Positions 23,153 through 35,179 of a stretch of DNA of 64,000 nucleotides are shown here, one piece after another. Each line of letters starts with the position of its first letter. Position 1 is the first letter of the stretch. The notes under the pieces are model-generated. The model saw nothing but the letters and a program-made list of their open reading frames with translations, had not been told where the DNA came from and did not search any database. Location: NCBI GenBank assembly GCA_964023205.1, contig OZ026847.1:3842819-3906818 (forward strand). The letters run 5' to 3'. Source of the DNA: Lutraria lutraria. Lineage: Eukaryota > Mollusca > Bivalvia > Venerida > Mactridae. Both the position numbers and the translations under genes were made by a program.

Positions 23153-26100
23153 TCATTCTTGATTGGAATAAACATAGTTATCTTCCATGTTAACTCCATA
23201 CAGCCCTTCATACACTTGAAGTTCAGATTGCCTATCTGGAATTGTACAGTCATCAATTTTAAACGCCAAATCGCAATTAATCGGAAACAAAATATCCAAT
23301 ACTAATATCAAATGACATTAAGACTTCAAGAATTAAGCTAAAATTTCATCTGTTTATATTTTGAATTTTCGCATGAAAATAAAAAGTCAGAGAAAGACTG
23401 GGAAAGTTACTAAACAAATTGATGTTTATTTTATAAAATTACAATGTACCTATAGCCTCCGCATCCACGGAATTACGTTGTCCGACATCTGGTTGCATTT
23501 CATGAGTTTCTCTTTTGGGCAACGATTGTCTTCTGTAAAGGAAATTCTTAGTTACATAAGCAAGATGCCTGAGATAATTAGAAGAATAATTCCCTCCTGT
23601 ATTTCAATGGATCTGAATGAAAATATTGACCATTAATTCATCTACAAAATGTAGCCTCGTGATATTTTCACTTAGACGTACTTTATAATTTTTTTATCAG
23701 CTTTTTAACAACTTATTTCAAATGAAAGGCGAAAATAATCTTAATCGACATCATACATAATTATCATCTAAATCTGAATACATAAATCCAGCGAATGTCA
23801 TATTTATGCAATTGGATAGTTCCACGGTAGCTTAACAGGGACATACAAATGCTAACAATTTACTGATAGCACTGATACACTATATTCGAATGTACCCTTA
23901 CCGTTTGTAATAAAACAAAAACGCAACAAGTGTTATACATCCAAACACAACACAGGCGCCAATTATCCCACCGACAATAACTCCAATATCTGTTGTTGAC
24001 GTCTGTGAAGTTGTTTTGTGACCTGAAAAATGTACAAATGTATAAGTAACCATAAGATGGTAGTCTTGAAGTATACTTCAGCTTACAACTCCTAAGTATC
24101 GTGTAGTTTAACCAAATTTCAAACGCTCTTGTTCATTTAGCGTAATGAATTACAGTCTTCATTGGTTTTAATAACAAGCATTCACCTATTGGAACTAGTT
24201 GTGTTCTGTTGTATTAAAGAAAATATTAAACAATTATATTTAATGAAGCCATTTGAAATTGTGTCTTTATGTGTTTGAGTGATGGTAGTAATATTGGATA
24301 CAACATTTAATGGTTTTATTAATAGATTTGATTGTCCACCTCGGTCATTAAGATTTTGTATCTATCTAGAGGCCATACTGTTTTAGATATTATCGTGATG
24401 TTCGGTTTATGAAAAACATTCACGTACATATCTAGTTTAAAGTTGATAAACAGAAAACAAACAGTATGAAATTTCAGTTGCATTGTTGTTCTAATAGTAT
24501 CTAGACATTCGACTTTTAATGATAAAAAATACATGAGTAAAATGTTCTACCTTTCAGACAATGTTTCTCTGTAGAATCATCAGAGCAACAGTTACCATCG
24601 TCTTGTGAACATGGTTCGTTGGCACATTCTTTACTTCAATGTTGGTTACATTTGTCACCATGGTAACCAGTAATGCATCCGTCACATTTTCCAGTGTATT
24701 GGTCACAGGAGTCATTTAGACAAGCATATTTACAATAGTCAGTACATCTTAGGTTGTAATATCCAGTGACACATCCGTGCAAACATCTCCCTGTCGTCAT
24801 GTCACAAACATCCAAGTGTTGTTTGATGTAACATGTTGCAGAACATTTAGTTTCACAACTGAGTCCAAAGTAACCACGTTTACAAGACATACAAAAGCCA
24901 TCCTCTTGCGAACATACGGCATCTTTACAACGAATCGGACACGCGGCTTGGCAATTATCACCATATGTTCCGTTCGCACAGATATCACAATAATCACCAA
25001 TGATACTTGATGATACGCAGCCTTTGGTACAGGTTCCATTCACTTTATCACATGTATTGTTCAAACATTTTATTGACGGACAACTAGCGTTACAATGCGA
25101 TCCATATTTCCCGGGTACACAGTTGTGACAAAGATTGTTTCCGCCTGGAGAATAGTTTGTAATACAGCCCTTCATACACGTTCCTATACTTTGATCACAT
25201 TCATTGTTTAAACATGTCGAACTTAAACAGTCTAAATCACAATTATATCCGTATTTACCAGATACACAGCCACTACACAAACCTTCACTATCGTGAACAA
25301 AATTATCAATACATCCATGCGTACATGTTCCATTATTCCTGTCACATGCATCATTTCTACAATTTGTACAGTCTATGCTGCAATTACTTCCGTATTTACC
25401 TGTAACACAAACATTACATAGATTTCCATCACCGGGGGAAAAGTTATCAATGCACCCGTTGATGCAAGCTCCATCAGTCATACTGCATAAATCATCTTTA
25501 CATGTAGCAGGACAGAGTAAAGTACAGTTAGGGCCGAACCATCCGTTCATACATCCATGTGTACAAGACCCGTCTGCCTGACTGCAAACATCTTCTTGAC
25601 AGTTTGAAGGACATTGTGAGACACATACAACACCATACCAGCCTTTGGTACAAACGGTACAATTTGAATTTGATGTACATTGCTGACAGTTGACTGGACA
25701 TTTATCCGCACAGTTTGTTAAACTTCCATTATAATATCCATCTGCACATTCATAACATATATTATACGTCGGCTTATCTTGTCCTCCGTAATGTCTTCCA
25801 CACGAAACACACCGACTTGGACAGTCATATTGGCATTTATCTCCGAAGTAACTAGGTTTACAGCCATCCACACAGAAACATCCATTATTGTCTGGATCCA
25901 AACATTCATCATCAACACATCTATCACAGTTATCACAAGAACAGTCTACTGACTCTGTCAACAAACAAGTAACACATTAACATTATATTCATTATTGACT
26001 TCTTTTTCTATCGAGTACAATGATTTTATGTTAAGCTTTTAAGAACTTCTTCAGATGTTAAATCATGTTTGAAATTAGCGCCACAAGAATTGTGTGAATA

Positions 26101-26197
26101 ATGCAAACACTAATCATATTTTGCTATTCAGTCAATGAAACGATAATGTAGTCTACTTACGGATAATTGTTACAGCTACAATTAACGTCAATATCAT
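23153..26197 (-). CDS. EGF-repeat type I membrane protein, copy C, with a premature stop
   Basis: Exons: 26161-26197 (M-I-L-T-L-I-V-A-V-T-I-I, donor GTAAGT), 24551-25954 (about 11 EGF-like units), 23902-24022 (membrane span, then F-L-F-Y-Y-K-R), 23450-23532 and 23153-23235 (tail ending N-Q-E, TGA). All splice phases fit (1,1,2,1). The tail R-Q-S-E-L-Q-V-Y-E-G-L-Y-G-V-N-M-E-D-N-Y is the best-kept of the family. In the last EGF unit a Cys codon (TGC in copy A) is TGA at 24638-24636. As written the product ends after G-D-K-C-N-Q-H, before the membrane span, giving a secreted ectodomain or a dead gene. Downstream the frame is still open to the donor, so the stop is recent, polymorphic or an error. 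Nine bases just after it are also missing relative to A. Confidence 0.8.
24551..25954 (-). CDS. Large EGF-repeat exon of copy C
   Basis: This exon of 1,404 nt opens S-V-D-C-S-C-D-N-C-D-R-C and reads through units such as G-W-Y-G-V-V-C, G-W-F-G-P-N-C, G-K-Y-G-S-N-C, G-K-Y-G-Y-N-C, G-T-Y-G-D-N-C and G-Y-F-G-L-S-C. It contains one unit (T-N-C-R-N-D-A-C-D-R-N-N-G) absent from copy A, and lacks several A units in its 3' half, so unit number changes by internal duplication and loss. Length fits the splice phases exactly. Confidence 0.8.
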
Positions 26198-26256
26198 TAT
26201 TTTCTCATTAATTCAGCTACATCCTGTAACAATCAATTGTTTTGAAATGAAACAAC

Positions 26257-26263
26257 ATATATA
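26257..26263 (-). promoter_or_regulatory. TATA-like box of copy C
   Basis: On the minus strand CTTATATATG lies about 60 bp upstream of the signal-peptide ATG (26197-26195). The spacing suits a TATA element followed by a short 5' leader, the same layout as in the intact C4 gene at 54495. Confidence 0.5.
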
Positions 26264-26759
26264 AGTAGAGTTCCAGAATAAGTTACCATCCGTGATCAAA
26301 TGTATAATAAGTGATCTACAGTTGACACGTTTGTAGTACCGAATACTTATCACTACATGTAGTATATAATTATACAACAAAAACATTTTAATACTTAAAA
26401 ATAGCTGAATTCATGATAACCTAAATTGATGCAAATATTACTTTGGAAATTGTGAACATACCCACACACAATGCCTCAATGAAAATTGTAGAAAACATTT
26501 CATTATATGTATTTTACACTTTTGTACATTCTCAATATATATTCTAAATTATATATATATATATTTCGAATGAACAAGTGTGATAAGTATCATACAAGTA
26601 TACTTACAAGTTTTGTATGAAACGTGATCCAATTTGACAAATCAATTAAAGACACGTACCCGGAAACTATAGGGGTATATCACTTTTAAACATTTGTAGT
26701 AAGATGTATACTAGTATTCTAACTAGAAGGTTGACATTTTATGTAAATATTTTTGGGAA

Positions 26760-27810
26760 ACTGCACGAAACCCAAGCATTTTGTGAGGGCTATTCAACTA
26801 CTGACAATGTTTTTGTTTAAGATGCTATTGTGAGCAAACAATTATCGAAACCAGGTGGTAAACTGTATATAGCCTTCATTGACTTTATGAAATGTTTTGC
26901 CATGATCAACAGGAACAAACTATGGACTGCTTCAACGCGTTCCCAAATGCTATTGAAATATTATCACTTTTATTTGCGGATAATTTTGCTCTTACAGCAG
27001 ACACAGTTATAGGATTACAGTAATTACTAAATGTTTTAGATAAGTTTTGTCTTGATAAGGGGGTAAAGACTAATACTCAAAAATAAAAAATAACGGTATT
27101 TAAAAAGGAAGGCGTATAATCAAACAAGAGAAATGGACTTATGAGTGTGAAGTTTTCTAATCAGTTATCAGTTTTCCATATGTTGCTTTAAAGACTTAAC
27201 GTGCTTTTATTTCTATTGTATCAAAGTTATGTGAATACGGTCAGTTCTCCCAAAATGTCTTTTTCGGATGTCGGATATGTCTGGTTTGACTAAGGTGTTA
27301 ACCATGAAAATGTATTTTTTAAAACATTTCATTTTACGCTTCAACGATCAATTCACCCAAAAGTGGACAGAACTGGTTTCAAACAGCTCAAAACTTTTCT
27401 TGTATAATCAATATAAAAGTGAGCTAAAACATATTTACATTTTATGAAAGTTAAGAAATTTAGACATTCATTGGCAAAATTAAGAACTTCATCTTGACCT
27501 TGAAATAGAGAAAGGCAGATACAATAATATTCTTAGAGAAAATAGAACATCTAAATTATGCGATGTAGCGATAGAGACAGAGTATCATTTCATTTTAGTA
27601 TGCCCGAAGTTACAATGTCTAAGAGAAAAATGTTTACATCAAAAATATTTTTTAAGCACAAATGTTCGCAAGTTCAGAATTATTATGAATTCAAATTCTG
27701 AGCAGGTATTAATAAATTTAGCCATGTATACATATTATGCTTTTCAGAAACGACAACCACTGCTTCAATATTTACTATTAAGACATGTATATTCAAATAA
27801 TTATTGTTAA
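26760..27810 (+). mobile_element. Plus-strand LINE reverse transcriptase relic
   Basis: Broken frames give, in order, S-T-T-D-N-V-F-V; G-K-L-Y-I-A-F-I-D-F-M-K-C-F-A (RT motif where Phe-Asp-Ser is usual, here Ala-Met); F-A-D-N-F-A-L-T-A-D-T-V-I-G-L-Q (the Y-A-D-D box with the second Asp changed to Asn); and a C-terminal part with I-E-R-G-R-Y, E-T-E-Y-H-F-I-L-V-C-P. The catalytic D-D pair is therefore lost. The family differs from the L1/Tx1-like LINE at 30.6-35.2 kb. Confidence 0.7.
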
Positions 27811-27859
27811 TATCGAATGTTTTATATTCGTTTGCATGTATTATATATACATGTACATG

Positions 27860-28510
27860 GGACTTTCGATAAGTAATGTGTATTGTGTAATATTTTAAAA
27901 AGAACTGACTTTAATGGTCAAAATAACCTTCCATCCTTTCAAAGTATTTCCCGTGGTTAGAGATACAAATTTCAGTCTGTGAATACATTTCTAAAATGCG
28001 TAATGGATGGCTGATTTGGTTGTACCTCAAAGACACTGACAACTAGATAAGCCAAGGGCTTGTCTGGAGTGATATCGACGACCAGATAAGTACTTTTCAA
28101 TTTTTGAAAACGTAAATAGTCACAGAGAGCAAGATCTGGTGAGTACGGAGTGTGAGACAAGACGGTTATCTTTGCCGACTTCAGAAACTGGTTTACAATG
28201 CCAGATGAATGTGCTCGAGCATTATCATGGAGTAGTCAAACATGTTGAAAGTCATCTACTGCACGTCTTTTTTGAAAATGTATCTTGAGCTTTCTAAGTA
28301 CAATTTCACCATAATTCCGACCTGTGCCACGTTTGCCATTAGGTATAGAATTTGTGTGGCTATTCCGTCGCATGAAAAGAATATGGCATAGATAACCTTC
28401 TTTGTTTATTGCCCTTTTAGCAACTACATGCCGTTTACTGTGTTTGAAAAGCCATATCTTGTTTCCAGTTGGACCCAAGTCTCATTACCAGTATTAATGT
28501 TTGCAAATTG
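27860..28510 (-). mobile_element. Decayed mariner transposase
   Basis: In minus sense the reading runs N-T-G-N-E-T-W-V-Q-L-E (mariner T-G-D-E motif with the first catalytic Asp changed to Asn), a middle region with K-R-G-T-G-R-N-Y, then L-L-H-D-N-A-R-A-H (second catalytic Asp kept), and H-T-P-Y-S-P-D-L-A-L-C-D-Y-L-R-F (third Asp kept). Frame changes and an in-frame TGA before L-L-H-D-N break it. The element cannot make active enzyme. The end near 27860 ('gggactttcgataagtaatg') may be an inverted terminus; the other end was not found. Confidence 0.75.
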
Positions 28511-28699
28511 TCTATAGCTGTGTTTTTTTTTAGATATCGTATTTTAAATCATTACAATTGGTACAAGAATGACAATCACGTGACACGAAATGTTCGTGAA
28601 AATGAATTTAACTTCTATGATTGTATCATATTCATAGAATATAATGAATTGTTGATTTTTGTTATTCATTGCTTTATCATTTATACAGCAATTTATAAA

Positions 28700-30600
28700 A
28701 CTGGTTAGACCTTGTCATAATAAGGAAATAGTTAAATTCATAATGGCCATATTTCTATCCAGTTCTCAGTTACATAAACTGATACAACAAACTCATCTGA
28801 ATCAATTCAAACAGTCTTGAAATGAAAGTTAAATCAAACAGATGAAAGCAAAATATATCATTCATTTAAAGTTTACCACGAGTTCGAAAATTATTTTAAA
28901 ATACTTAACCAGCTTGACTGTAGAATTTTCTTTAAATTTCGAACTGCCAACCCTCGTCTCCCAATAGAAACTGGGCGTTACGGCGGAACTTTAATACACA
29001 ACCGGACGTGTATATAATGCAATGCTAACGATATTGGCTCAGAACAACATTTTTACTGCATTGTCCGTACTTCAGTAACGAACGATCGAATTTGTTATAA
29101 ATTAGTCCCTTTTTAAACTCAGATGTTTGCTTAACTCATTTTATGCAATGCCAAAATAAAGAAAAATATAATAACATACTTGCACATTTACGTTCTTCAT
29201 AATGAATAAATTCTGATATTGACAAAACGTACATGCGCCAATACCTCGTTTGTTTTAAAATTGATAATTTGTATGTAAGCCCTCTTGTATGAATGTTTAT
29301 CTGTAACTTAAATACACACTTGTTATACATACAGAATAATGTATGTAGATATATTTGCATATACAATGTTCTATTTTCCGTATTGTCTATAAGAAATAAT
29401 TTTATTCTAACCATGTAAATATGTATGTTCTAACAATATATTCAAAAATATCATTTTTGCGAACCTGAACAAACGCTTTGAACCAGAAGAAAGTTTAGCC
29501 ATTTTCCCCATACTGTATAATGTTATACTATAAAATATAAGTTTAGTGTTTTTTTCTTTACAGAGATGATCTTTCAAAATCGACTGTGTTAAACAAAAAT
29601 ATACATCATTTGTAATATTAATGCAAGGCCTCCAGAGAGAAAAGACCGTGTAGTTAGGTAAAGAAACATAATCAAAAATAAAAGGTAGAGGAAATAATAA
29701 GCAAATGGTTTATGGTAAATTAGCAAAAAAACATGTAGATAGTTTGAACTTGTTATTCCACGAACGCCATAGTACAAATTTAGAAAAAAAATCTTCCTGA
29801 TCCAATGTTACAACAAAATGTATTTATTTGAACTCCAGTTAAAAAACCTTTAGGATTTGAACAACTATATTTTCCTTAACGTAACTATTTAGAGACAATT
29901 TGATAAACAGGTAATTTATTATGAGTAGTCTCAAATTACACGTAAACAACTGCCAGTAAACAACTCGCATTTCGACATTGCAACTGTAACTCCTAGTAAG
30001 AAAATTAGTTTCCGCCTTGTTATACTTTTCCTGTATTTGTCAGTAGTTTCGACCTGCATCTTTGTTACAGTTTACTTGCAAAACGTTCTAGTAGCTAAAA
30101 TTTAATATCGCTCATTTCAAAAATGATTTTAAGATTTAATTCGAACAAAATCTTTGTTTAGTTTCCTGTCTCACCCACTCTCACGCCAAAACTGCCCTTT
30201 TTGAGATGGAGCGTCGTTTGCGACGTCTATCAAACCAGCCATTTTTTCTCTTTGGAATTGTCTAAATGACAACCCGTTTATTTGCATAAATATTTACAAG
30301 TTACATAAAATATGAAATAGCATGACACATATTTAACAAAATAGTGTTGATCTATATTTCTGAATGTATTCATAAACGGAAGTTCTCTAAATGTTTCAAG
30401 AAGTTTGAAATCAGTGAAGAAGATTTACCAGCAGTTTCTAGGTATTTAAGCATTACAAGCATGTCATAGTACAATATTTTGATCATGTTAATATGTTTCC
30501 TTCTTCGATCACTTATGAAAAAGGTTTTGTATATACAGTAAGATATAATACTAAGTTAGACATTAACTTCCTGGTACTCGGTGAATTCTATTTTATAACC
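28700..30600. other. Non-coding spacer between mariner and LINE relics
   Basis: I find no splice-flanked exon, domain or structured repeat. The small open frames at 29136-29414 and 29589-29777 have low-complexity, hydrophobic translations typical of chance AT-rich frames. Confidence 0.4.
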
Positions 30601-32860
30601 AATAACGATATTTTCTAGGTGTCTAAAGGATCTAGAAAATCACACCTTTAAAGGCTTCAGACGTTGTATTCCAAAATTCGGATATATAATTACAGTTTAA
30701 GAAAAAATGCTGATAGTCTTCCACCTGTTTACAGTGGAAACAAGTAGGGTTTTCAAATATTTTCCATGTAAATAAATTTTGATTCGTTGAAATAACCCGA
30801 TGTAAAACCTTATATTTGAATTGTTTCATTTTATTGTCTCTAATAATTTTGTTCAGTATAAAATAGAACGAATTCCATTTGATAAGTTTGTCAAATTGTT
30901 GATCCCAATAATTTTGAATATATGGATGTTCAGTATTTTGTTTTAAAAATATCTTTAAAATATAACTGTGGTCTAATGATCAAAATTAGATTGGTTATAA
31001 CTAATGTTGAATATGAATCTCTGGATTTTAATTTACTTTTCCATATATTTGGTATTGCTTTTTTAAGGAGTTCAATTTCTGCTATCCAGTTATGTTTTGA
31101 TTTAAGGGAATTTAGTATTATTTGTGTATTGATTTCTCCAGATTTCGATAAGATATCAAATAAAATTTTAGAATCTATCCAGGATTTATAAATTAGACAT
31201 TTATAATTATTTTTAATAAAACAATTTCCCCAGATTATTTGTTTTCGGATTTCGCGAAATGTTTCTAACTTTTTTGTATCGAGAGTTGCTGAAGTTCTTT
31301 TGAAATCAATCCAGAGTTCTATGATTGTTTTGTAGTAAATGGGAATTGGATGTTTAACAGGTGGTAATGACTTAAAGGAATCTAAGTTCATGTAAAGGAT
31401 GAGAAAATCGTTTCCATATTGGTTAAGAAAAAAAATTGGTATTTCTTTGTTAGCTTTTTCTTTGACAGAAGGCTTTGTATCCATTTTATTTTCATTGTTT
31501 TCGTGAAAGTACGAATATCTATCATGTCTATGCCACCTACGTATTTTGATCTTATAATTATATTTCTCTTGATTTTGTCCGTTTTATCGTCCCATAAAAA
31601 TTTAAAGAACAGTGTATTGATTTTATTTAAGATTTCTTTTGGCGTTTCTATATTTTGAATAAGATATGTAAATTTAGGTAATGCTAATGTCTTAATGACA
31701 ATAATTTTTTTAGAATGATGACTTCCGTTTTTTCCAATTACTTAGAAGTGTTTGACATTGTGTTATTTTATTTTCCCAGTTCAATTCATTACATGTTTGT
31801 TTATCATTTCCGAATGTTACTCCTAGTGCCTTTACCGATGTTTTAGTAAATTTAATACCGTATTCATTTGTGTTTTCATTTGATTTCAATTTTCCAACCC
31901 ATAGGCCTTCTGTTTTTTATTTGTTTAGTTTAAGACATGAATGTGTGCCAAACTCTTCAATAATTTGTAGTGCATGTGGAATTCCAAGACTATCTTTTAA
32001 GAAAAGCGTGGTATCGTCAGCTAATTGATTATTTTTAGATGATTTAATTGTTTAGTTTTGACTGTGATACTCTCTATATTTCGAGTTTGACGGATTTTGA
32101 TTGCCAAAATCTCGACTACAATGATAGAAAGTAAGGCAGACAATGGACTCCCTTGCCGAATTCCTCTTGATAATTTAAGATAATCCGATTTCCAACCTTT
32201 ATTAATGACGCAGGCCGATATATTGTTATATAAAGTGCTTATCCATTTTATGAAAGATTCTTTAAAACCAAATTTTTTAAAACATTGATCATAAAATAAA
32301 ATTACGCCTTTAGTTTGAAGTTAATCAGTATAGTCTATGATATCTTGGATTTGTCGGATGTTGTATCCTATATTACGATTTTTTTTATATATTCTTGTTG
32401 ATCAAGACTTATAATGGTAGGAAGGACACTCTGAAGTCTTTTAGCTAATACTTTAGCAGATATTTTATAGTCAATATTTAATAATGAAATGGGTCTCTAG
32501 TTCTCAATATTTTCTGGATCACCCTTTTTGTAAATTAAAATTTGTGATTGAGACATTTCACCGTTTAAAAAGCCATAGTTAATCGAGGCAACAACTAAAT
32601 GTCCGATTAAATCCCAAAATTTCACATAAAATTGAACGGTTAGACCATCTAGGCCCGGGCTTTTATTCATTTTTATTTCATTAATTGCCTGAGTACATTC
32701 ATCGTAAGTCAACAAGCCTTAACATTTTTCTGACAATTCATTTGTTAATTTATTTTCTAGAACAATAGAGTCTAAAGAAGATTGTAAATTTTCGTTACTG
32801 CTTTCCGATCTATATAACTTTTCATAAAATAGCACTTCTTGAATTAATATTTGATTGTAC

Positions 32861-33939
32861 GGCGGCCGAAGGCCGCCGTACTCTCTGGGATGCTTATTTT
32901 TAATTGGCAATGCAAAATCGCAACTTCTTGCGCGAAGCAGATTAGTGACAGTGCCCGAAATATTCCGAAATATCCGCAATGGTCACGTGATATAAACAAT
33001 TTTTAATTGGCAATGCAAAATCGCAACTTCTTGCGCGAAGCAGATTAGTGACAGTGCCCGAAATATTCCGAAATATCCGCAATGGTCACGTGATATAAAC
33101 AAAAAAGAAAGAGAGCGAGGTCACGTGTTATAAGCTTGATGACGCAGTCGCTATTTATAGCGAGCTCGATATAAATGCAGGCGAAACTCTTTATATCAAA
33201 GGAATTAGGAAAAATTTTCGATCTAAATAAACTTCGATGTATAAATTGTAAGAGAAATTCGCTGTGTTTATTATCGGTGTGTTGTAATAATCATTTAATC
33301 GTGTTATAAGATACGGAACACGGTATTTATACGTTTCGATGTATTTATTTTAGCAACATGACGCAAATAAACAAAACATTATAAACATATTCACACAGAC
33401 TAATTTTATAATCGCGAGCGTGGACACTGACTTGTTTACGCAATTGTCGTTAATTAAATATCGATTTCGGAGCTCAATACAAAGAATGTCCGATCAGGTG
33501 AGAAATGATGACTTAATTGGTTCGACATATACGGTCACTTTATGGTTCGATATAGATGGTCACTTTTGGGACCGTTATACCAGGTTTTTACGACAACGTA
33601 CCCTCAGACAACGGAGTATATTATTTTTGGAGACTTTATTTAAATATTTTATATGCATTCCAGCAGATATTGCAACGTCTGATACATCGAGGTGATAGTT
33701 TCCCCTGATTTTAATTTTAGGGTGGAAACAGGGACTACATATAGAGTACCTCGTGAACAGTAGAACCATATGACCAGATTCATGAGATTCATGAAACATC
33801 AACGGCTTGTATTTTTGATGGAGTAGATGATCACTTTAGTTAATAACAAATTCGTTTGATCTGAAACTTCGCACATCCTGATAAAAAATGCTACATAGGC
33901 CACATTCTAGTATTGAATTGCCGGATGCGATTTTGCGCC
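32861..33939. mobile_element. Nested insertion of about 1.08 kb inside the LINE
   Basis: LINE homology stops and resumes at these points, and GTAC stands on both sides (32857-32860 and 33940-33943), compatible with a 4-bp target duplication. Both ends begin GGCG in inverted orientation. The left end with its flank forms a palindrome (gtacggcggcc, gaa, ggccgccgtac). Inside is an exact 103-bp tandem duplication (32897-33102) with a 'gcgcgaagcag' core and a 'tcacgtga' E-box. An AT-rich stretch contains the palindrome 'cgctatttatagcg' (33151-33164). Class unknown. Confidence 0.6.
32897..33102. repeat. 103-bp tandem duplication
   Basis: 'tttttaattggcaatgcaaa' starts at 32897 and again at 33000. 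The two copies look identical by eye through '..cacgtgatataaacaa', which suggests a recent event or homogenisation. Confidence 0.9.
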
Positions 33940-35179
33940 GTACAAACATTTAACTTGTCTTTATCTGTTATTCTTTTATCATCAACACTAAGAGAATTGA
34001 TAACCTTTCTACTTTGCCGCGACTTTTCTAGACTGAAGAAGTATTTCGAGTTTCTTTCGCCTTTTTCTAGAAACGATACACCGGAGCGAATTTGTGCACC
34101 AACTGTTTTGAGAATATATATTTTTTTCTATTCTTTCTCGAGTTCGTGTATTCTATTCTTAATACTGGTATCAGGATTTCCAATTTGTATTATCGTTTTA
34201 ACTTCATTTTCTAGTTGTTAAGTATGTTATGCCATTCTCATGAAGTTTTCTTGGAATATATTATAGACGATGCACGAATTGGTAACTTACATAGTTCCCA
34301 TTTTACTTGTGGGCTTACAATGTTTTCTCTTAATGTAGAGTTGATTATTTCTGAAATATAAGTGATATTATTTCTATCAGTTAATAAGAAATTGTTGAAC
34401 TTCCAGAAACCTGGTCCTCGTTTAATTGGTATGTTAAGTTTCAAAGAGATAGCTAAATTGTATTTGACAAGGTCGAACATCAGTTGAAAGTACAAGAGGG
34501 ACATTATTTTCATCAATCAACCAAAAATCTATTTACTTCTCTCTATGTTATTTCTCCTACGCCAAGTGAGTTGCTCTGTATTGTCATGGGTTTGTCTCCA
34601 AATATCAATTAAGTTGTGTACTTTTATTAGATTCGCCAAACTTTCAACTAGGAATTTTCTTTTGTTGTTCTTATGATTGTTGCGCTTGTTGTTAGCTGTA
34701 TTATTGTTGGTTAACTTGTTTTTACAGTTATTGTTATCATTATTATTATAATTCCATCTGTGCATTTTATCTTTATTCGTCAGGGTGTCATTAAAGTCAC
34801 CACCTAAAACTTTCATTCCTTGACATTTATCTGTTATAAGTTCATTTAATTTGTTGAAAAATGTATTTCTATGTTTTTTGTCGTTTGGTGCGTAGACATT
34901 TATAAGCGAATACGTATTGTTATTAAGTTCTATGTTTAAAATAACGTACCTTGTTTTAAGATAAAGATTGAACACCCACGACTTTGTGTTGTATAAAACG
35001 AATGAAATACATCATACGCAGAATTTTGCAAAGCCGTGTCTCACCGAATGTCAGGCGAAAAATGCGTTTCTTGTAAAAATACAATTTGTGCTTTTTGTTG
35101 TTTAAGCCATTCTAACAGCCTAATCCTTTTATTTCTATCATTTAGACCTTGAGTATTTAAAGAAACAAAATGATTGTGT

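Larger units (their letters stand above)
30608..35175 (-). mobile_element. Near full-length decayed L1/Tx1-like LINE
   Basis: Read on the minus strand from 35175: L-N-T-Q-G-L-N-D and F-L-Q-E-T-H (start of the APE endonuclease), V-L-G-G-D-F-N-D (34.8 kb), R-G-P-G-F-W-K-F-N-N (34.4 kb), L-E-K-G-E-R-N-S-K-Y-F-F (34.1 kb), then, past a nested insertion, E-V-L-F-Y-E-K-L-Y and N-K-S-P-G-L-D-G-L-T (32.7 kb, RT). A C-terminal domain follows at 31.5-30.6 kb with F-K-Y-K-V-L-H-R and C-F-H-C-K..H-F-F-L-N-C. Many frameshifts and stops make it inactive. A related fragment is embedded in the C4 pseudogenes at 50.5 and 58.2 kb. Confidence 0.85.

Noticed and set aside
32857..32881. Helitron 3' hairpin
   Set aside because: No CTRR follows the palindrome on either strand, and GTAC on both sides of the insertion suggests a target duplication.
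33420..33695. 91-codon plus-strand frame inside the nested insertion
   Set aside because: No recognisable domain and no splice or promoter context; length is compatible with chance.
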